Shown here in pieces: positions 34,560 to 46,616 of a stretch of DNA of 64,000 nucleotides (the first letter of the stretch is position 1; the number at the start of each line of letters is the position of its first letter). Source of the DNA: Helicoverpa zea. Lineage: Eukaryota > Arthropoda > Insecta > Lepidoptera > Noctuidae. The notes under the pieces were generated by a model. The model was not told the DNA's origin. It ran no database searches and saw nothing but the letters and a program-made list of their open reading frames with translations. The translations under genes and the position numbers were made by a program. The stretch lies in the NCBI RefSeq assembly GCF_022581195.2, contig NC_061482.1:18600001-18664000 (forward strand). Direction: 5' to 3'.

Positions 34560-35183
34560 CAACAAAACTACATTTTGAAAGTATGGTGTATAGTATACAG
34601 ATACCGGCACGGATATTGGGCTCTCGGCGGAAGAGTGGGGATCGCTTTGCGCACCCGTACGCATAAGGCAATAAGGCAGTAAATCGCTTCTGCGCAGGTG
34701 AAGGTCATGGCTCGATATCCGTGCCGATAACTGTACACTCGTGTATCATCGGAAACACAACAAACCACAGCACGTTCAACTCAATGAACAACATATACTT
34801 AAGACACTACATATTACATAATAGAATGTCTAGAAAATACCAGGCAATTACAGCAGTTTCACTAACCTTCAGTTAGCAGAATTATCTAACAGTTAAACCT
34901 GTGTTCGGTGTAATACAACATTATGAATGTGAAGTGACGAAACCGAAGAAATAAATAAAATAATTTCATAAGTAAGTGTCGTGTAAAGGTCACGGGTAAG
35001 TTTATTCGCAGAGTGAACGAGTTATATTTAGCCGGTACTATTCCACTGCTAATGTGGGTCATTGACCTGCGAGGTAATTACTGACTTCATTCAATCTTAC
35101 CTTTTACTGTTACATATTACAAAAAAAAAAGGTTTTTTTAAATAATAATAAATGACATGCTGTTTTGATTTATCATTGTTTTT
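34560..35183. other. Intergenic DNA, no gene seen
   Basis: 34590-34740 contains an inverted pair (CAGATACCGGCACGGATAT near 34600 and ATATCCGTGCCGATAACTG near 34714), probably a small degenerate MITE. No coding signal. Confidence 0.4.
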
Positions 35184-35455
35184 TAGGGTTCCGTGCCCAA
35201 AGGGTAAAACGGGACCCTATTGTTTTCGCTCCTCTGTCCGTCCGTCCGTCCGTCCGTCTGTCACCAGGCTGTATCTCATTAACCGTGATAGTTAGGGAGC
35301 TGAAATTTTCACAGATGATGTATTTCTGTTGCCGCTATAACAACAAATACTGAAAACTAGAATAAAATAAATATTTTGTTTTTTTTTTGCTAATTTTTGT
35401 TCTGGTACGGAACCCTTCGTATGCGAGTCCGACTCGCACTTGGCCGGTTTTTTTT
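35184..35455 (+). repeat. Dispersed moth repeat (AGGGTTCCGTGCC family)
   Basis: Runs from AGGGTTCCGTGCCCAAAGGG through a CCGTCCGTCCGTCCGTC stretch and CACAGATGATGTATTTC to GAGTCCGACTCGCACTTGGC and a T-run. AGGGTTCCGTGCC is mirrored by GGTACGGAACCCT at 35405. A shorter copy is inserted in the hAT element at about 29549. Class not assigned. Confidence 0.7.
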
Positions 35456-35640
35456 AAGATCTTCTTCCTCCTGCCCTGTTCCCAATTTTATTTGGGGTCG
35501 GCGCAATATGTCATCCTCTTCCATTTTCCCCTGTCACTCGTCATACTGACACTCACTCCCTTCCTATTCATGTCATCTTTCAGGCAATCTATCCATCTTT
35601 TCTTAGGTCTTCCTGTTCTTCTCCATCCATCTACATTCAT
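35456..35640 (-). repeat. Dispersed repeat, probably non-LTR derived
   Basis: Contains CAATTTTATTTGGGGTCGGC and AGGTCTTCCTGTTCTTCTCC, blocks I associate with repeats scattered through moth genomes. No intact reading frame. Confidence 0.35.
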
Positions 35641-36029
35641 ACTTAGCACACAGTTTTATTTTTTAGATCAAAGACCAAATATTTTGAAAAACCCTACAGC
35701 GCGGTGTGCGTATATGAATGTATACTATAAAGACTATAAAGAAATACTTCGACTATAAAGGTATCGGTAAAATAATATTAAGACTTTCCTTTGATTCCCG
35801 AAAATACTGCTTGGGTACACAAACAAACTTTTATTACATTTGCATACGAAAAATAAATATAAACTGTCTGGCAAATAGGTATCAAAAACCTTTAATTAAG
35901 CGCAAAGCACCTCCTTTGAGCGGCATGGGGGCGTGTTCCCCCTCGCCGGACGAGACAGCTCCCAATGTTTCAATACCCATAGCCACCATCACCCAGCCAC
36001 AAAATAAAACATGTTATTACGGAGTACTA

Positions 36030-36150
36030 GATATTCCCCTAGAGTCACGCGGCGTCCCGGGGAACCCCTGCCCGTACTCGGATAAAATATATACGCTGTT
36101 ATGAATTTTTGAAATCGGTACAGTGGTATCGGAGCCTTTAGAAACAAAAA
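36030..36150 (-). mobile_element. Helitron-like remnant
   Basis: On the minus strand it carries the ATTTCAAAAATTCATAACA and GATACCACTGTACCGATTTC blocks and the CCCCGGGACGCCGCGTGACT end, matching the 3' half of the Helitron-like repeats in degraded form. Confidence 0.45.
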
Positions 36151-36527
36151 AATGTTTCCTCTTTACCTATTACCTACATATATATATATTAGTGTAGAAG
36201 TATAGTTTACACAGCTGTCTATCTAGCCGTCGCACTGATTCTAATCCAAGCTCAGTGAGTCGCGAAACAGACGCTATTACTAGACCCTAATTTATCGGAG
36301 TCAGATTAGCAAACAGTGACGGCAATGTTGCATCGATTTAGGCAATTTATGAACTCAAAATAGCCTTATGATTGTTTTGACATTGAACAGACGCTTCTTT
36401 CCACCATCGCCACCAGCCACCAGCCCGGGCGGTCAACATACCAAACTTAGTCATTAACGCGGAGCAATAAACGCAAGCGCAATGTAGGCTACGTGCTCTA
36501 GTTTCGAATTTTATAATTACTGAACAA

Positions 36528-36882
36528 TCTATACATATAATAAAATGATAGGAAAGTCAAAACTGTACATTGAATATTGTTTTTAAAGAATACTTGAGGG
36601 GTGATCCATAATTGATTCTGGACCCAAAAATATAGTTTTTAGAACTTTTGTCTGTATGTCTGTTTATCTGTTTGTCTGTATGTTTGTCCCGGATAAACAC
36701 AAAAAGTACTGCATGGATTTAAATAAACCTAATTACCTGGGGACCGGTTCAACACATAGGCTATATATTATCACGCTATCACCTACGGGGGTTGAGCAAT
36801 GAACGATTAAATGAACGAAATTGGTAAATTGGTAATTCTATGTATATTGTCCACGCAGATGAAGTCGCGGGCAACAGCTAGT
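36528..36882 (+). mobile_element. Non-autonomous Helitron-like element
   Basis: 355 bp starting TCTATACATATAATAAAATG and ending GTCGCGGGCAACAGCTAGT. No target duplication, as expected for Helitrons. The interior has TGTCTGTATGTCTGTTTATC-type simple sequence and no ORF of note. Confidence 0.7.
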
Positions 36883-39374
36883 GGAAAACTAAAATATTCT
36901 CTAGGTAGGTAATAAACTAATTCGTCTTTCTCACGACAACTAGGTAAATGTAAAAAAAAACTTTCAACAAAGACCCTGATGTGTCCTTCAACAAAGACCC
37001 TGATGTGTCCTTCAACAAGTGAACAAGGCACCATATAAATAAGTCATTTTGTTCTCCATGGACGATCCCGATCCACAGCGAATATAAGGAATACGGTCAG
37101 TTTAGGCATAGAAATAACCATAGTATAATGCACTATGATTATGGTATTTTCGCGCGTGGGTAAACGTTTAAACCATCTGTTTATTTTCGAAGTTGACTGC
37201 CTACGGATTTAGATGAGGTTAGACATGGCTTATGTACCTACACGGAATATAGGTACTTAAATACTTAGTGGCTAAAATAGAATAATACATCTCATTACTT
37301 GTGTATCACTTGTGCTTGTTGAATAATACTGTCATAATAAATCAACAAATTACTTAACACAAGCATTTTAATTCCAGAAACGTTTGGGGAAAACAGTCGT
37401 TTATATTGAAATAGAGTTCGTAGTAGTAGTGACTATAGGGTCAACACGGTAATGAGTCAGAGTAACTCGAAGCTATCATCGATGGACTTACAAGGTTAGG
37501 CAATGATGCCACCATCACTGCTGACCCCTTTTTGATTTGAGCAAACTCGATGGAACAGTTGGCAATAATGGACTTGGGCTAACCACAATGTATGAACCGA
37601 TTTAACACGTTGTGTATAAAATAGCTGATGATGTGCTTGCACTCTTGCTCAAAATCACCAGACTGACGGAACATTAGGAGAGTCGCTTAGCATGCGCGAG
37701 TGCGTTAGTAACACAACTACAGATGATAGAAGGATAAACTAAGAATAGCAGCACGCGACCTTCACGCGACCATGTGCCGTCTGTCTGATTGACGAGGACA
37801 CTGCTCCATACTTCTGTGGACTCCCGAGCGCTAGAAATAACAACGACGAGACTCTCTTACTAATCAATCGCCAAGTGCATTATTTCATTATTACTTAAAT
37901 TAGGCCAACTACCCGCAGGTGATCGAACGTAATCGCCGTTATAGAATGTCAATCAACAGACTATGACACTTAACTAGGTACCTGTGACCACACTTTCGTC
38001 ACACTACGCATGCCATGCCGATATATCATTACCAGTGCCCCAGTAAACGCTATCTCACAAACATCTACGTAATAGATATTGTCACTGTTAGGTATAATAA
38101 CTATACCTACCTACTTACAGCATTTCATATATAGGTATGCGATGGATTCATGGGCGCGTCCAGAGGGAGCAATTCTTTATAGGTACGCTCTGCAGATATT
38201 AATGTATCTACCAAGTCGTCCATTCTTCTAAATACAAAAAATAACCCTCAGTCACGCTGTAAATATTTGCTATTGTAGTTATGTAGTATAGTTATGTCAT
38301 TGATTTTTTATGGTAGGTAAGTAACAAAAGTTGAACTGCTCCAAGCTTTCAGTTTAGATGTCACCGGTCAACGCAAAACAGTTTAGATATAAGTATAATA
38401 ATATGATCTCGTATGTGTGCGAGCGCAAGTGTTCCGGTGTTACGCAACTCTGGCAAGGTTGGCTCTCGGTACGATGCGTACGCGCACTGGTGGAATACAT
38501 GCGACGTATATGCGTTTGTGTAACATGTTTTTGTAGTCAGCTGTGGGGTTTACTCGAAATGTTCTGCTGATCACCAATTACGTAATTATTTTAACGTCGC
38601 ATTTAATTATGTTATGTAAAGTTGTCGTTTTATTGCACTTTGTGAAGGTCTGTAGGCGGAATTTGGCCCATTATAGTGAGTAGTTTTGATTCAGTTGCTT
38701 TATCCTTTAAATGTTAAAAATAGTTGAAAGTACTATAAAATAATGAAGGGTTTTTCAATAAGTAATTCATTTTTGACTCTCTAAAAGTATACGATGTAGA
38801 CTTTCCACAGTTTTGAAAGCTTCTTCAAATGGTACGAGCGGCAACATTACAAACAACATTGGTAAGGATAACGGAACCAGGTTTAGATCGGCTAGGCTCA
38901 ACACGAGTATTAAATTACAAAGTTTCTAACACTTGACTATGCAGTTGACACCTCGATTCGCATTGTGTACTCAATTTGCATTCAACATTTTGTGTTCAGA
39001 ATTATTTACACGATTCAGAACATGCTCACCTTCTCTAATAGAGAGGTTCTGATTCAACGGATCTGAACATAATTATTAGGTATGTCACAGTAGGCTTGTA
39101 CAATCCGCCATTTTACATTACGGCTACCTAGTCGTTATCTAAAACAGGGCGGTTTTGAAATGCGGCGATCCAACAATAATAAATATAAGCAAAATTCACG
39201 ATTAGCTCCAATCTAGGCACGCTCTTGGGCACCAGTACATCACTACATCAGCTCATTGGATTTGAACCAAAGCAAGGCTGCCCGCACACGTCCGATCATT
39301 AGTGACTGACTTTTTGTTGGAGAAAATTAGAATCCACTGATAGCAATAGTGCATACGTCCGTTTTATTTTTTTG
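36883..39374. other. Intergenic DNA, no gene seen
   Basis: A 24-bp unit (TTCAACAAAGACCCTGATGTG plus TCC) is repeated directly twice at 36962-37010 with a third partial copy. Otherwise no recognisable repeat or coding sequence. 39375-39462 and 40654-40690 are the two halves of a composite repeat interrupted by hAT copy 2. Confidence 0.45.
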
Positions 39375-39462
39375 TAAAAAAATAAACGAAAAAATAAAAC
39401 CGACTCCCAAAAACACTGAAAAGCAAAAAAATCTATTCTTAGTTAGGTGCATCGGTCTAGAA

Positions 39463-40645
39463 CAGCGGTTCCCGAATTCTTTTGGCTTCGGAACCCTTTT
39501 CGTTTCACCATTTTTCGGCGGAACCTTACCTTAAGTAAGAAGTAAACTAAAAACGTAAATACACTTAGGTACGGGTCGTGGCGCGTGGTAGCGCACCAAA
39601 TGGTTATATGGTTAGAGACATATTCATTATACTCAGGCGTAGCATGGCTACCTATCTGCCACAAGGGCGAGAAAACAATTTAGCCGCCCTTGACTTTGTG
39701 TATTATGTGAATAGTTTTCAGTTTGAAGACTGACAAAGTAAACGCAAAAAGAAATAGATTGGGTTTGTACAGGTGCGAGGCAAGCGAGCGCGATTTTTTT
39801 TAACTAAAAGAAGAAGTTCCAAGCACCCGCTAGCATTGAAAGACATTCAGTGGTAGCCGGTATCGCGAGCGAAGCGAGCGCGAATTTTTTTTAGTTTAAG
39901 TACCTACACAAAATAAACAAAACCACTGTAAATTAATAAGGTCTCAAAAAGTACAATCCACAAAAAAAGCAAATGCAAATGAATAAGCAGCTAGCGAAGA
40001 AAGCGCTATTGCTTTTTCTGAACCAGAGGAATAATAAATAAACATCAAAGGAAAACTCGACGCAAGAGCGCGAAATTTTTTCGGTGTTGGATACTTGAGC
40101 AATGAAACGAACCTAAAAGCATCACACGTAACATGGAGTCGCGAGCGAAGCGAGCGCGAAATTTTCGGATTCGCGGAGGTGCAAAAATTGGAAATAATGT
40201 CACACTTTGATTCATGGTAAAAATAGCCACTGGAAATACTCGTATGCCGTTTCATTTCACGTCCTGTCAAATGTATGAAAACGTATAATCCTGGCGATGA
40301 AATAAGCCTCGCTACCTACTTTTGCCGATTGCCGAAGACCTGGAGGTATTAAGTTAATCTACAATTTGTTAAAAAACGGAATTTAATTATCTGCTGCCGT
40401 GGCCTTCCCCCGCCACTTGTCGCGAAAGTACGAGACTTACACTCCCGAGTGGTACCAACCTACATGGTGCCAAAATGGAATTTTGGAATGCAATATTTAA
40501 AACAATTTAATTGAAAATGAATAATAATGTAATATTGTCAAAAGTGAAACGATTTACCATATGGAAATCTTGAATTTTCCACGGAACCCCTGAGGGCCTG
40601 TCACGGAACCTCAGGGTTCCGCGGAACCCCATTTGGGAACGGCTG
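39463..40645. mobile_element. hAT-type non-autonomous element, copy 2
   Basis: 1183 bp between an 8-bp target duplication GTCTAGAA (39455-39462 and 40646-40653). Same orientation as and nearly identical to the element at 19887-21068; visible differences are one extra A near 39750 and substitutions near 39717, 40115 and 40206. It split a copy of the composite repeat with the CCGACTCCCAAAAACACTGA head. Confidence 0.93.
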
Positions 40646-40751
40646 GTCTAGAAGACGGTGTCTAGTGGATGATGGAACATGCAGCGCCATCTATTGGTCA
40701 AAAGTAGGCATCAACCATAGATGTAATATACTAAACAAGATTGCGCACTCT

Positions 40752-41409
40752 CAAATTCAAATTCAAAATCAAAATCTTTATTGCGAACTAAGTGGCATAA
40801 AAGGATCTTATAACTAGGTACGTACTTAGGACTTAATTGCCCGTTAAGGCATTGCAATTTATTAACATATATATATATATACATTAACATTAGATTCCTC
40901 TGTTACTACTTATAAATACAACTAATTACTATTACAGAACTAAATTTAGTGAGATCATACTATATATGTACATATATCTTAATTTCTAGTCTTATAATCT
41001 AGCTGAACATATCACATTATTTACATCACATTAATTTCTCATTATATTATTGTTTTTCTTCGAGAAACTCTTTTACAGAGTAATACGCTCTTTGAATAAG
41101 GAAATCTTTGAGTTTCCTTTTAAATATGGTAACAGATTTTAGGTTCTTAATTTCTGTGGGAAGTTTATTGTATATTTTAATACTCATACAAAAAATACTG
41201 TTACCGTATACTGCAGTGCGGTGTGTCTTATTGGATAATGTATTTTGTAGTCTACTACTTTTTAATGTGACGTATGAACTGATGTTGGATTTTACTAAAA
41301 TGGAGGCCTCGTATATATAGAGAGAAGGAATTGTTAATAATTTAAGGTTTATGAAATAGGGTTTACAGGAGTCGGTTTGGTGTATTCCACAGATTGATCT
41401 GATACACCT
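40752..41409 (-). pseudogene. 3' end of a non-LTR retrotransposon, RT C-terminal domain
   Basis: On the minus strand an open stretch from 41409 to the stop at 41047 reads (R)SICGIHQTDSC, then LKLLTIPSLYIYEA, SIFCMSIKIYNKLPTEIKNL, FKRKLKDFLIQR and YYSVKEFL. This is the conserved region after the reverse transcriptase of CR1/Jockey-group LINEs. Below it lie a 3' UTR and a TTTGAATTTGAATTTG tail ending near 40752. Strongly 5'-truncated; the surviving frame is unbroken. Confidence 0.82.
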
Positions 41410-42158
41410 TTAAATCATCTATATACCTATAATAAATCTGTAAAAAAACTGTGTCTGTACATTGAATATATTAAAAAAATTATAATTGGGTGGGGTTTAG
41501 AAACAGTAATGGAGCACAAATCCAAAAAAAGAATTCTGTTTGTTTGTACACGCTAATCTTCCGAACTACTGAACGGATTTCAATGAATTTTTCTTTGTTG
41601 TATCAGTATTAAGCTTGGTCAACATACAGGCTATCATTTATCTTCGAAACTTTAAGACCTGATGCCGAACTCCAACAGACCAACAAAACTATAAGAGATA
41701 CAAAAATGGTGCCATGGCAAAAATTGTTTCATGTGATGAGCATTTTCAGCTGAGATAATAAATTTTAAGATCTGGAACACCTGATGTGGAACCCCAAGAG
41801 CCCAGCTTCTCTGTTCCATATACAGGTATGACGTTTTAGCAAAAGTTGTTCAATTTGATAAGCACTTTCTATTGACTTATACAAATTGAAGATCTAAAAC
41901 ACCTGATGTGGAACTCCAGGGGCCCAGCTAGACTATAGCATATAGAGGTATGACGTTTTAGCAAAAGTTGTTCAATCTGATAAGCACTCTCTGTTAACTT
42001 ATAAAAATTGAAGATGTAAAACACCTGATGTGGAACTCCAGGAGCCCAGCTAGACTATATCATATGAAGATATGACGTTTTAGAAAAAGTGATTCAATCT
42101 GATAAGCACTCTCTATTGACGTATAAACATCGAAGATCTGGAACACCTGATATGGAAC

Positions 42159-43806
42159 CATGGGCGTAGCCACACTGGGGCAAGCTGGGGCACTTGCCCC
42201 ACCCTGGGCCCTAGCTCTGACCTATAAGGTGTCTGATTAAATAATGTTTTTTTTACTAACTCTAACTAACACATCAACAATCATACTATTCGTAAGTTAT
42301 TGCACAAAAAAAATTGTCGACTTTGAAAAGAGCGCGATCAAAACAAAATGCACGCTCGAGTTCCCGAACGTGCGCGGTGCGCGCGTCATTTGAAAGCGAG
42401 CCGTATTCCCTAAAAGAATAGGTGGTATGTGGCGTAGCGAGCCGAGCTGTCCATCCTATCCAAAAAATAATGCATTGAAAGAGATGGAACTGGTAGATGT
42501 GATCAAAATTTCGGAAATACAATTTTATCCTAGTGTAAAAACCGCGCTCGCTATTTTGCTTGCCCAGCCATGTACAATAGAACGATCGTTTAGCACAGTG
42601 GTTCTTAACCGGTGGTCCGCGGACCACTGGTGGTCCCTGGAGGTTCCAAGTGGTCCGTGAAGCTTAGCTGCGCGACGTTGCTATACGTTATCTAACTTTA
42701 TTTTTATCGATTTACCTATGCGAGCGAGGGGGTTTTCGTATGGACGTATATCCCCCATTCATGAAAATGTATATTTGGACGACATTATACGTAGTTTTTG
42801 GTTTTGAGTCTTAAAAAATTTCGCTTTTTTTTTTTAAATTTCGCTCGCGTATTCAGAAACTATATGCCCTTATTTTTGCATTTGTCAACAAACAAAAAGT
42901 TAAGTACGTTTGGGCTAAATTTTACGTAATATTTGGTTTAAGTCCGATAAAAATTTCGCGCTCGCTTCGCTCGCGTATTCAGAAACTATATGCCCTTTTT
43001 TGTCAACAAACAAAGAGTTAAATTCGTTTGGGCTAAATTTTACGTAATATTAGGTTTAAGTCCGATAAAAATTTCGCTCGCGCATTTGGAAACTACATAG
43101 GCAAGTTTTTCATTCTTTGCATTTGCTTATCTAAACAACTGCCGACATGCGTTTAGGTTTGAGTAGTAGTACTGTACCAAAAATTCAGAAATTAGTAAAG
43201 AGAATGCAGTCATAAAAATCTCATTAAATTAAAATCTCTAACTTTTAATTTTTGCTAAATAATAAAGAAATGAGTGCTAATTATAAAGTATGCTTGTATT
43301 CTTTATCAAAGTACTCTCAATTTAGGTAAACCGATGAGGTGGTCTCCGGCAAGACAAACTTTTGGTAAAATGGACCCTCATGACTAAAAGGTTAAGAGCC
43401 ACTGGTTTAGCACATTACGGAAGGTCAAAAAATGGTCGTGGCTTCGCTCAACCATGAGCGAAAATCGTTTAAGCGGCCTGTGTATGCTAAGTGTGCACAG
43501 AACAAGGGTCTCACAATCGAAAAATATTTTTTTAGAAGAAGTGTTTAACGGGTTCTGCCAGAACCCACGCCGTCGTCTCTTGAAGTAATATTACTCATAC
43601 ATATACTTAGTTAAAGCTTTAATTTATAAACACCGAGTATTCATAAATAAAACTATAAAATCTGTCTTGTGTGTGATTGTTTATTTTCTGTACCTGAAAA
43701 TATAAACCTCTCAAATTAAGAGATTAACAAGTTTGAGATTAACAGCTCAAGATACAAAAAATCGGAGGGCTGCCCCACCCTGAGCCCAAAGCTGGCTACG
43801 CCCATG
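42159..43806 (+). mobile_element. hAT element with transposase remnant, host of a second hAT
   Basis: 1648 bp with inverted ends CATGGGCGTAGCCA and an 8-bp target duplication TATGGAAC (42151-42158 and 43807-43814). Around 42540-42595 it encodes KTALAILLAQPCTIERSFST, and the frame resumes after the nested element at 43413 with RSTMSENRLSGLCMLSVHR, together the C-terminal dimerisation region of hAT transposases. The rest of the transposase is missing, so it is a deleted derivative. Removing the nested element restores the reading across the junction. Confidence 0.92.
42596..43404. mobile_element. Nested hAT-type MITE
   Basis: 809 bp inserted in the transposase remnant of the outer element. Inverted ends CAGTGGTTCTTAACC and, from the right, CAGTGGCTCTTAACC, with the 8-bp duplication GTTTAGCA (42588-42595 and 43405-43412). 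It contains TTCGCGCTCGCTTCGCTCGC-like motifs near 42955 and 43075 and no ORF with a domain. Confidence 0.93.
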
Positions 43807-43840
43807 TATGGAACTTCAAGAGCAATGCTACACTTGAAAT

Positions 43841-44226
43841 GTATAGAAATGAATGTTATGAAATAGGTATGGTGAATCAAAAAAAGTAATTAGTCCGTCT
43901 TTTAGATAACCCTAAAATAATGGACACGTATTTTTCTTTTCTCTCTCTCACAAACAAATAATAACGAAGATACAACAACGCTTGAATTTTGTTTTAAGTC
44001 ACTGCTTAGTACAAACTTTACATACCTAGACGTGGCGTCACGAGCCCCACTCTCCGACTTTGTTGCGTTATATCTCATTATTATTTTGTATGTCTCTCCC
44101 AGACCTCGGGACTACAGAGATCCGAATTTTTGAGAGGCAAACGTGGGGCCGAAGCCAATACGCTGAAGCCCTTTTGAGACAAATTTAATGAAATGGTGAC
44201 ACAAAACCGACGATTATCCCTTTATA
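43841..44226. repeat. Dispersed repeat-derived DNA
   Basis: Blocks such as CCCCACTCTCCGACTTTG, then TATCTCATTATTATTTTGTA and GACCTCGGGACTACAGAGA resemble dispersed moth repeats. No gene. Confidence 0.35.
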
Positions 44227-45673
44227 GGTGAATTTCCCGGGACCAAAAATTGCGTGGCATCGATGAAATCGGTACTAAAAATCATTGTTATAATATTCTT
44301 ATATTTTTTTCTAAGTAGGTGAAATAGTGATCTATGTGTAGCACTAAATATTTTGTTAATAGGATTAATTGGATCTCCAAAAAAAAAAATAAACCTCAAA
44401 ATCTTTCATTGCCGTGTTTGTCCACACGTCACCTTGATGTGTACTAGACCTTATTGATAAAAATGTATTAGTTATTTATATTAAAACCTACTTTTATTTG
44501 ATTCGTGAATAGTTAAAGTATTGTTAGGGAATACATTTGTTCAAATATTTAAACAATACAACAAATGGTAAATAAAAAATAGTTTGTCCCAGAACTACCA
44601 TCCATCGCCATGTCCTAAACATATTTGAGAATATTGCTTTTTCTAACGGTTTGCGTCCGTCCCGCTGTGCGCTAAATGTTGCATATTAGTGGACGTCAAG
44701 TGTTCGACGTGGAATGACGTGTGCACGTGCAATTTTTTTATTACTGGACATTTTTTCTTTTATCGCCGTGGATAGGTCTAACTTCTGTTTGAATAAGTTT
44801 GTCCTCTTAATTGATCATTCGGTTCAATGCCATTTATCTTATGTTTATTTGTGACGTGTTAATTACTGTGAAGTATTTACAGATTTTTGGTTTTTTGATG
44901 TTTTTGCCTTGATATTCATCGCCGCGCTCTCATTGCCGTAGTTTCCGTGGTCAAAATTTGCTATGGCAATGAAAAAAAATACACGGCAATGAAACAATTT
45001 ACATTGCCATGCCTTGTAAAACAATTTCGTTTCATTGCCGTGGCCACATGTCTCATTACCGTGACTTATGTTTTCATCGCCACGGCATGATAAAGAAAAA
45101 AAAAACAATTTGTACTATACAGTCAACTACAAAAAGATATTTCCACGTTCACCTCACAAAATGATAAATCTCTCTGTCATTTGACACTCCATCACACGAT
45201 AGACATTCAAACACGCACACACACCATCTCACACATGCACACGGACTCACACAAACACACACACGTACGCCTCTACACATACACACGCACACACACTCAC
45301 TTACTCACTCACTCACATATACTACAGTGTAATTATAAACATAATAATGGATTGATTCTTTCTAGAAAGCCAAGATGCCTAAACCGGAAGAGGAGAGAAA
45401 GGAAAGAAAAAGATTGTCTGAAAGAAAACGACGTGAAAAGTTCTTTCATTGCCATGGACGCATGTTTCATTGCCGTGCATGCATGTTTCATCGCCGTGGC
45501 ATGAAAATTTTAATCTTGTATATCTCGTTAGTTTTTTAAGCTATCTACTAGATATTAAGTAAGAATACATATCTTATCAAAAACTTAAGTAAACACTATT
45601 TTTTCTTGTTCTAAAGTTGAAGAATAAAAAATCCACGGAAATGAAGATTTTATTGGACCTATTGAAATTCACC
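44227..45673. mobile_element. Candidate DNA transposon with CATTGCCGTGG motif cluster
   Basis: GGTGAATTTC at 44227 is mirrored by GAAATTCACC ending at 45673, enclosing 1447 bp. At least 14 variants of CAT(T/C)GCC(G/A)TGG occur in both orientations, mainly at 44407, 44930-45090 and 45445-45505. Beyond 45374 a plus-strand reading MPKPEEERKERKRLSERKRR followed by motif DNA looks like the start of a basic transposon-encoded protein cut short. A degenerate CA microsatellite lies at 45190-45310. Target duplication unclear. Element class unknown. Confidence 0.5.
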
Positions 45674-46205
45674 CTTATACACTATAGAAATGAACCCAAG
45701 GACAATCCCCGGTGGACGTCGTTAAAAAAAAGACAATCTCCGGTTCTGTGCTAAACTATTGCTAACTATGGAGGAAAACTACTTGGGCTATTGTGATGGG
45801 ATGTTAGTGGATGACAATGTATTAGGTATATGTAAAAATGGCAGGTGGAGACTCGCCACCTCACTTACTGGGCCCCCGGGAACCAGTCACTGAATAGCAA
45901 CAAGAGGGCAACAGGGACATGAGCGGCTGAAGGGTGAGGATACCTCGGCGGACTTTAAACGCAGATTACGCGCTCCCTGTGCTTACCATGAGGCACCTAC
46001 CCTCCGAGCAGGGCTACTAATCCTGCTCTAGCGACTCCACTCTGGACGGCCAAGGCAAGCCAGAGGCGTGAGACCTACCCCCGTCATGGTTCACTCCGAC
46101 CGGCCGGAGATGGGGGACAGTTTACTCTCCCTGGAGAACTCGCGGGATCGCTACTCCCCGTCATCAGCCTCAGATGTCCTGCGGTGCTTATATCTCATTA
46201 TTATT
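45674..46205 (+). repeat. GC-richer repeat, possibly non-LTR 5' region
   Basis: 45840-46190 is GC-rich relative to its surroundings (CTCGCCACCTCACTTACTGG, GGCCAAGGCAAGCCAGAGGC, ACTCCGACCGGCCGGAGATG). It gives short open readings without a domain I can name and resembles dispersed retroelement leader sequence in moths. Confidence 0.35.
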
Positions 46206-46616
46206 GTCGTTATTATCTCAAGAGCCTTTGTCCCAATTATGTTAGGGTCGACTTTCAGTCACGATGCAACTGAGTACCAGTGTTTTACAAGGAGCGACTA
46301 GGCTGCCTATCTGACCTCCACAACCCGGTTACCCGCTCAACCCAACACCCCTTGGTAAGACTTACTGGCTTCTGACTACCCATAACGACTGACAAGAATG
46401 TTCAATGACAGCCGGAACCTACAGTTTAACATCCCATCCAAATAACGGTCATTGGTATCCAAAATATACGTAGAAAGTACATACAAACTTAGAAAAGTTG
46501 CATTGGCAGGTACTTGCCAGACCTGGAATCAAAGACGCACGCTTGAGAACGACGAGACGCACGCTACTTGAGAAGTTGGTTCTCTACCCACTAAACCACC
46601 ACGACTTCCACTAAGT
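46206..46616 (-). mobile_element. SINE family A, full-length reverse copy, diverged
   Basis: Reverse complement of the copy at 26932: body blocks near 46215-46400 and the tRNA-like head near 46520-46616 (GGTTTAGTGGGTAGAGAACC on the minus strand). More diverged than the 26.9-kb copy, and the head region carries an internal duplication. Confidence 0.8.

Larger units (their letters stand above)
41432..43840 (+). mobile_element. Helitron-like host repeat with 122-bp tandem array, split by hAT elements
   Basis: Begins with TATACCTATAATAAATCTGT and ACTACTGAACGGATTTCAAT, typical of the 5' part of moth Helitron-like repeats. From 41660 it contains tandem units with a period of exactly 122 bp; the shared ACACCTGAT falls at 41777, 41899, 42021 and 42143. 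The fourth unit is interrupted at 42159 by a hAT element and resumes at 43807. The right boundary is uncertain. Confidence 0.6.

Noticed and set aside
45181..45504. 107-codon ORF rich in His and Thr
   Set aside because: Translation of a degenerate CA microsatellite joined to transposon sequence.
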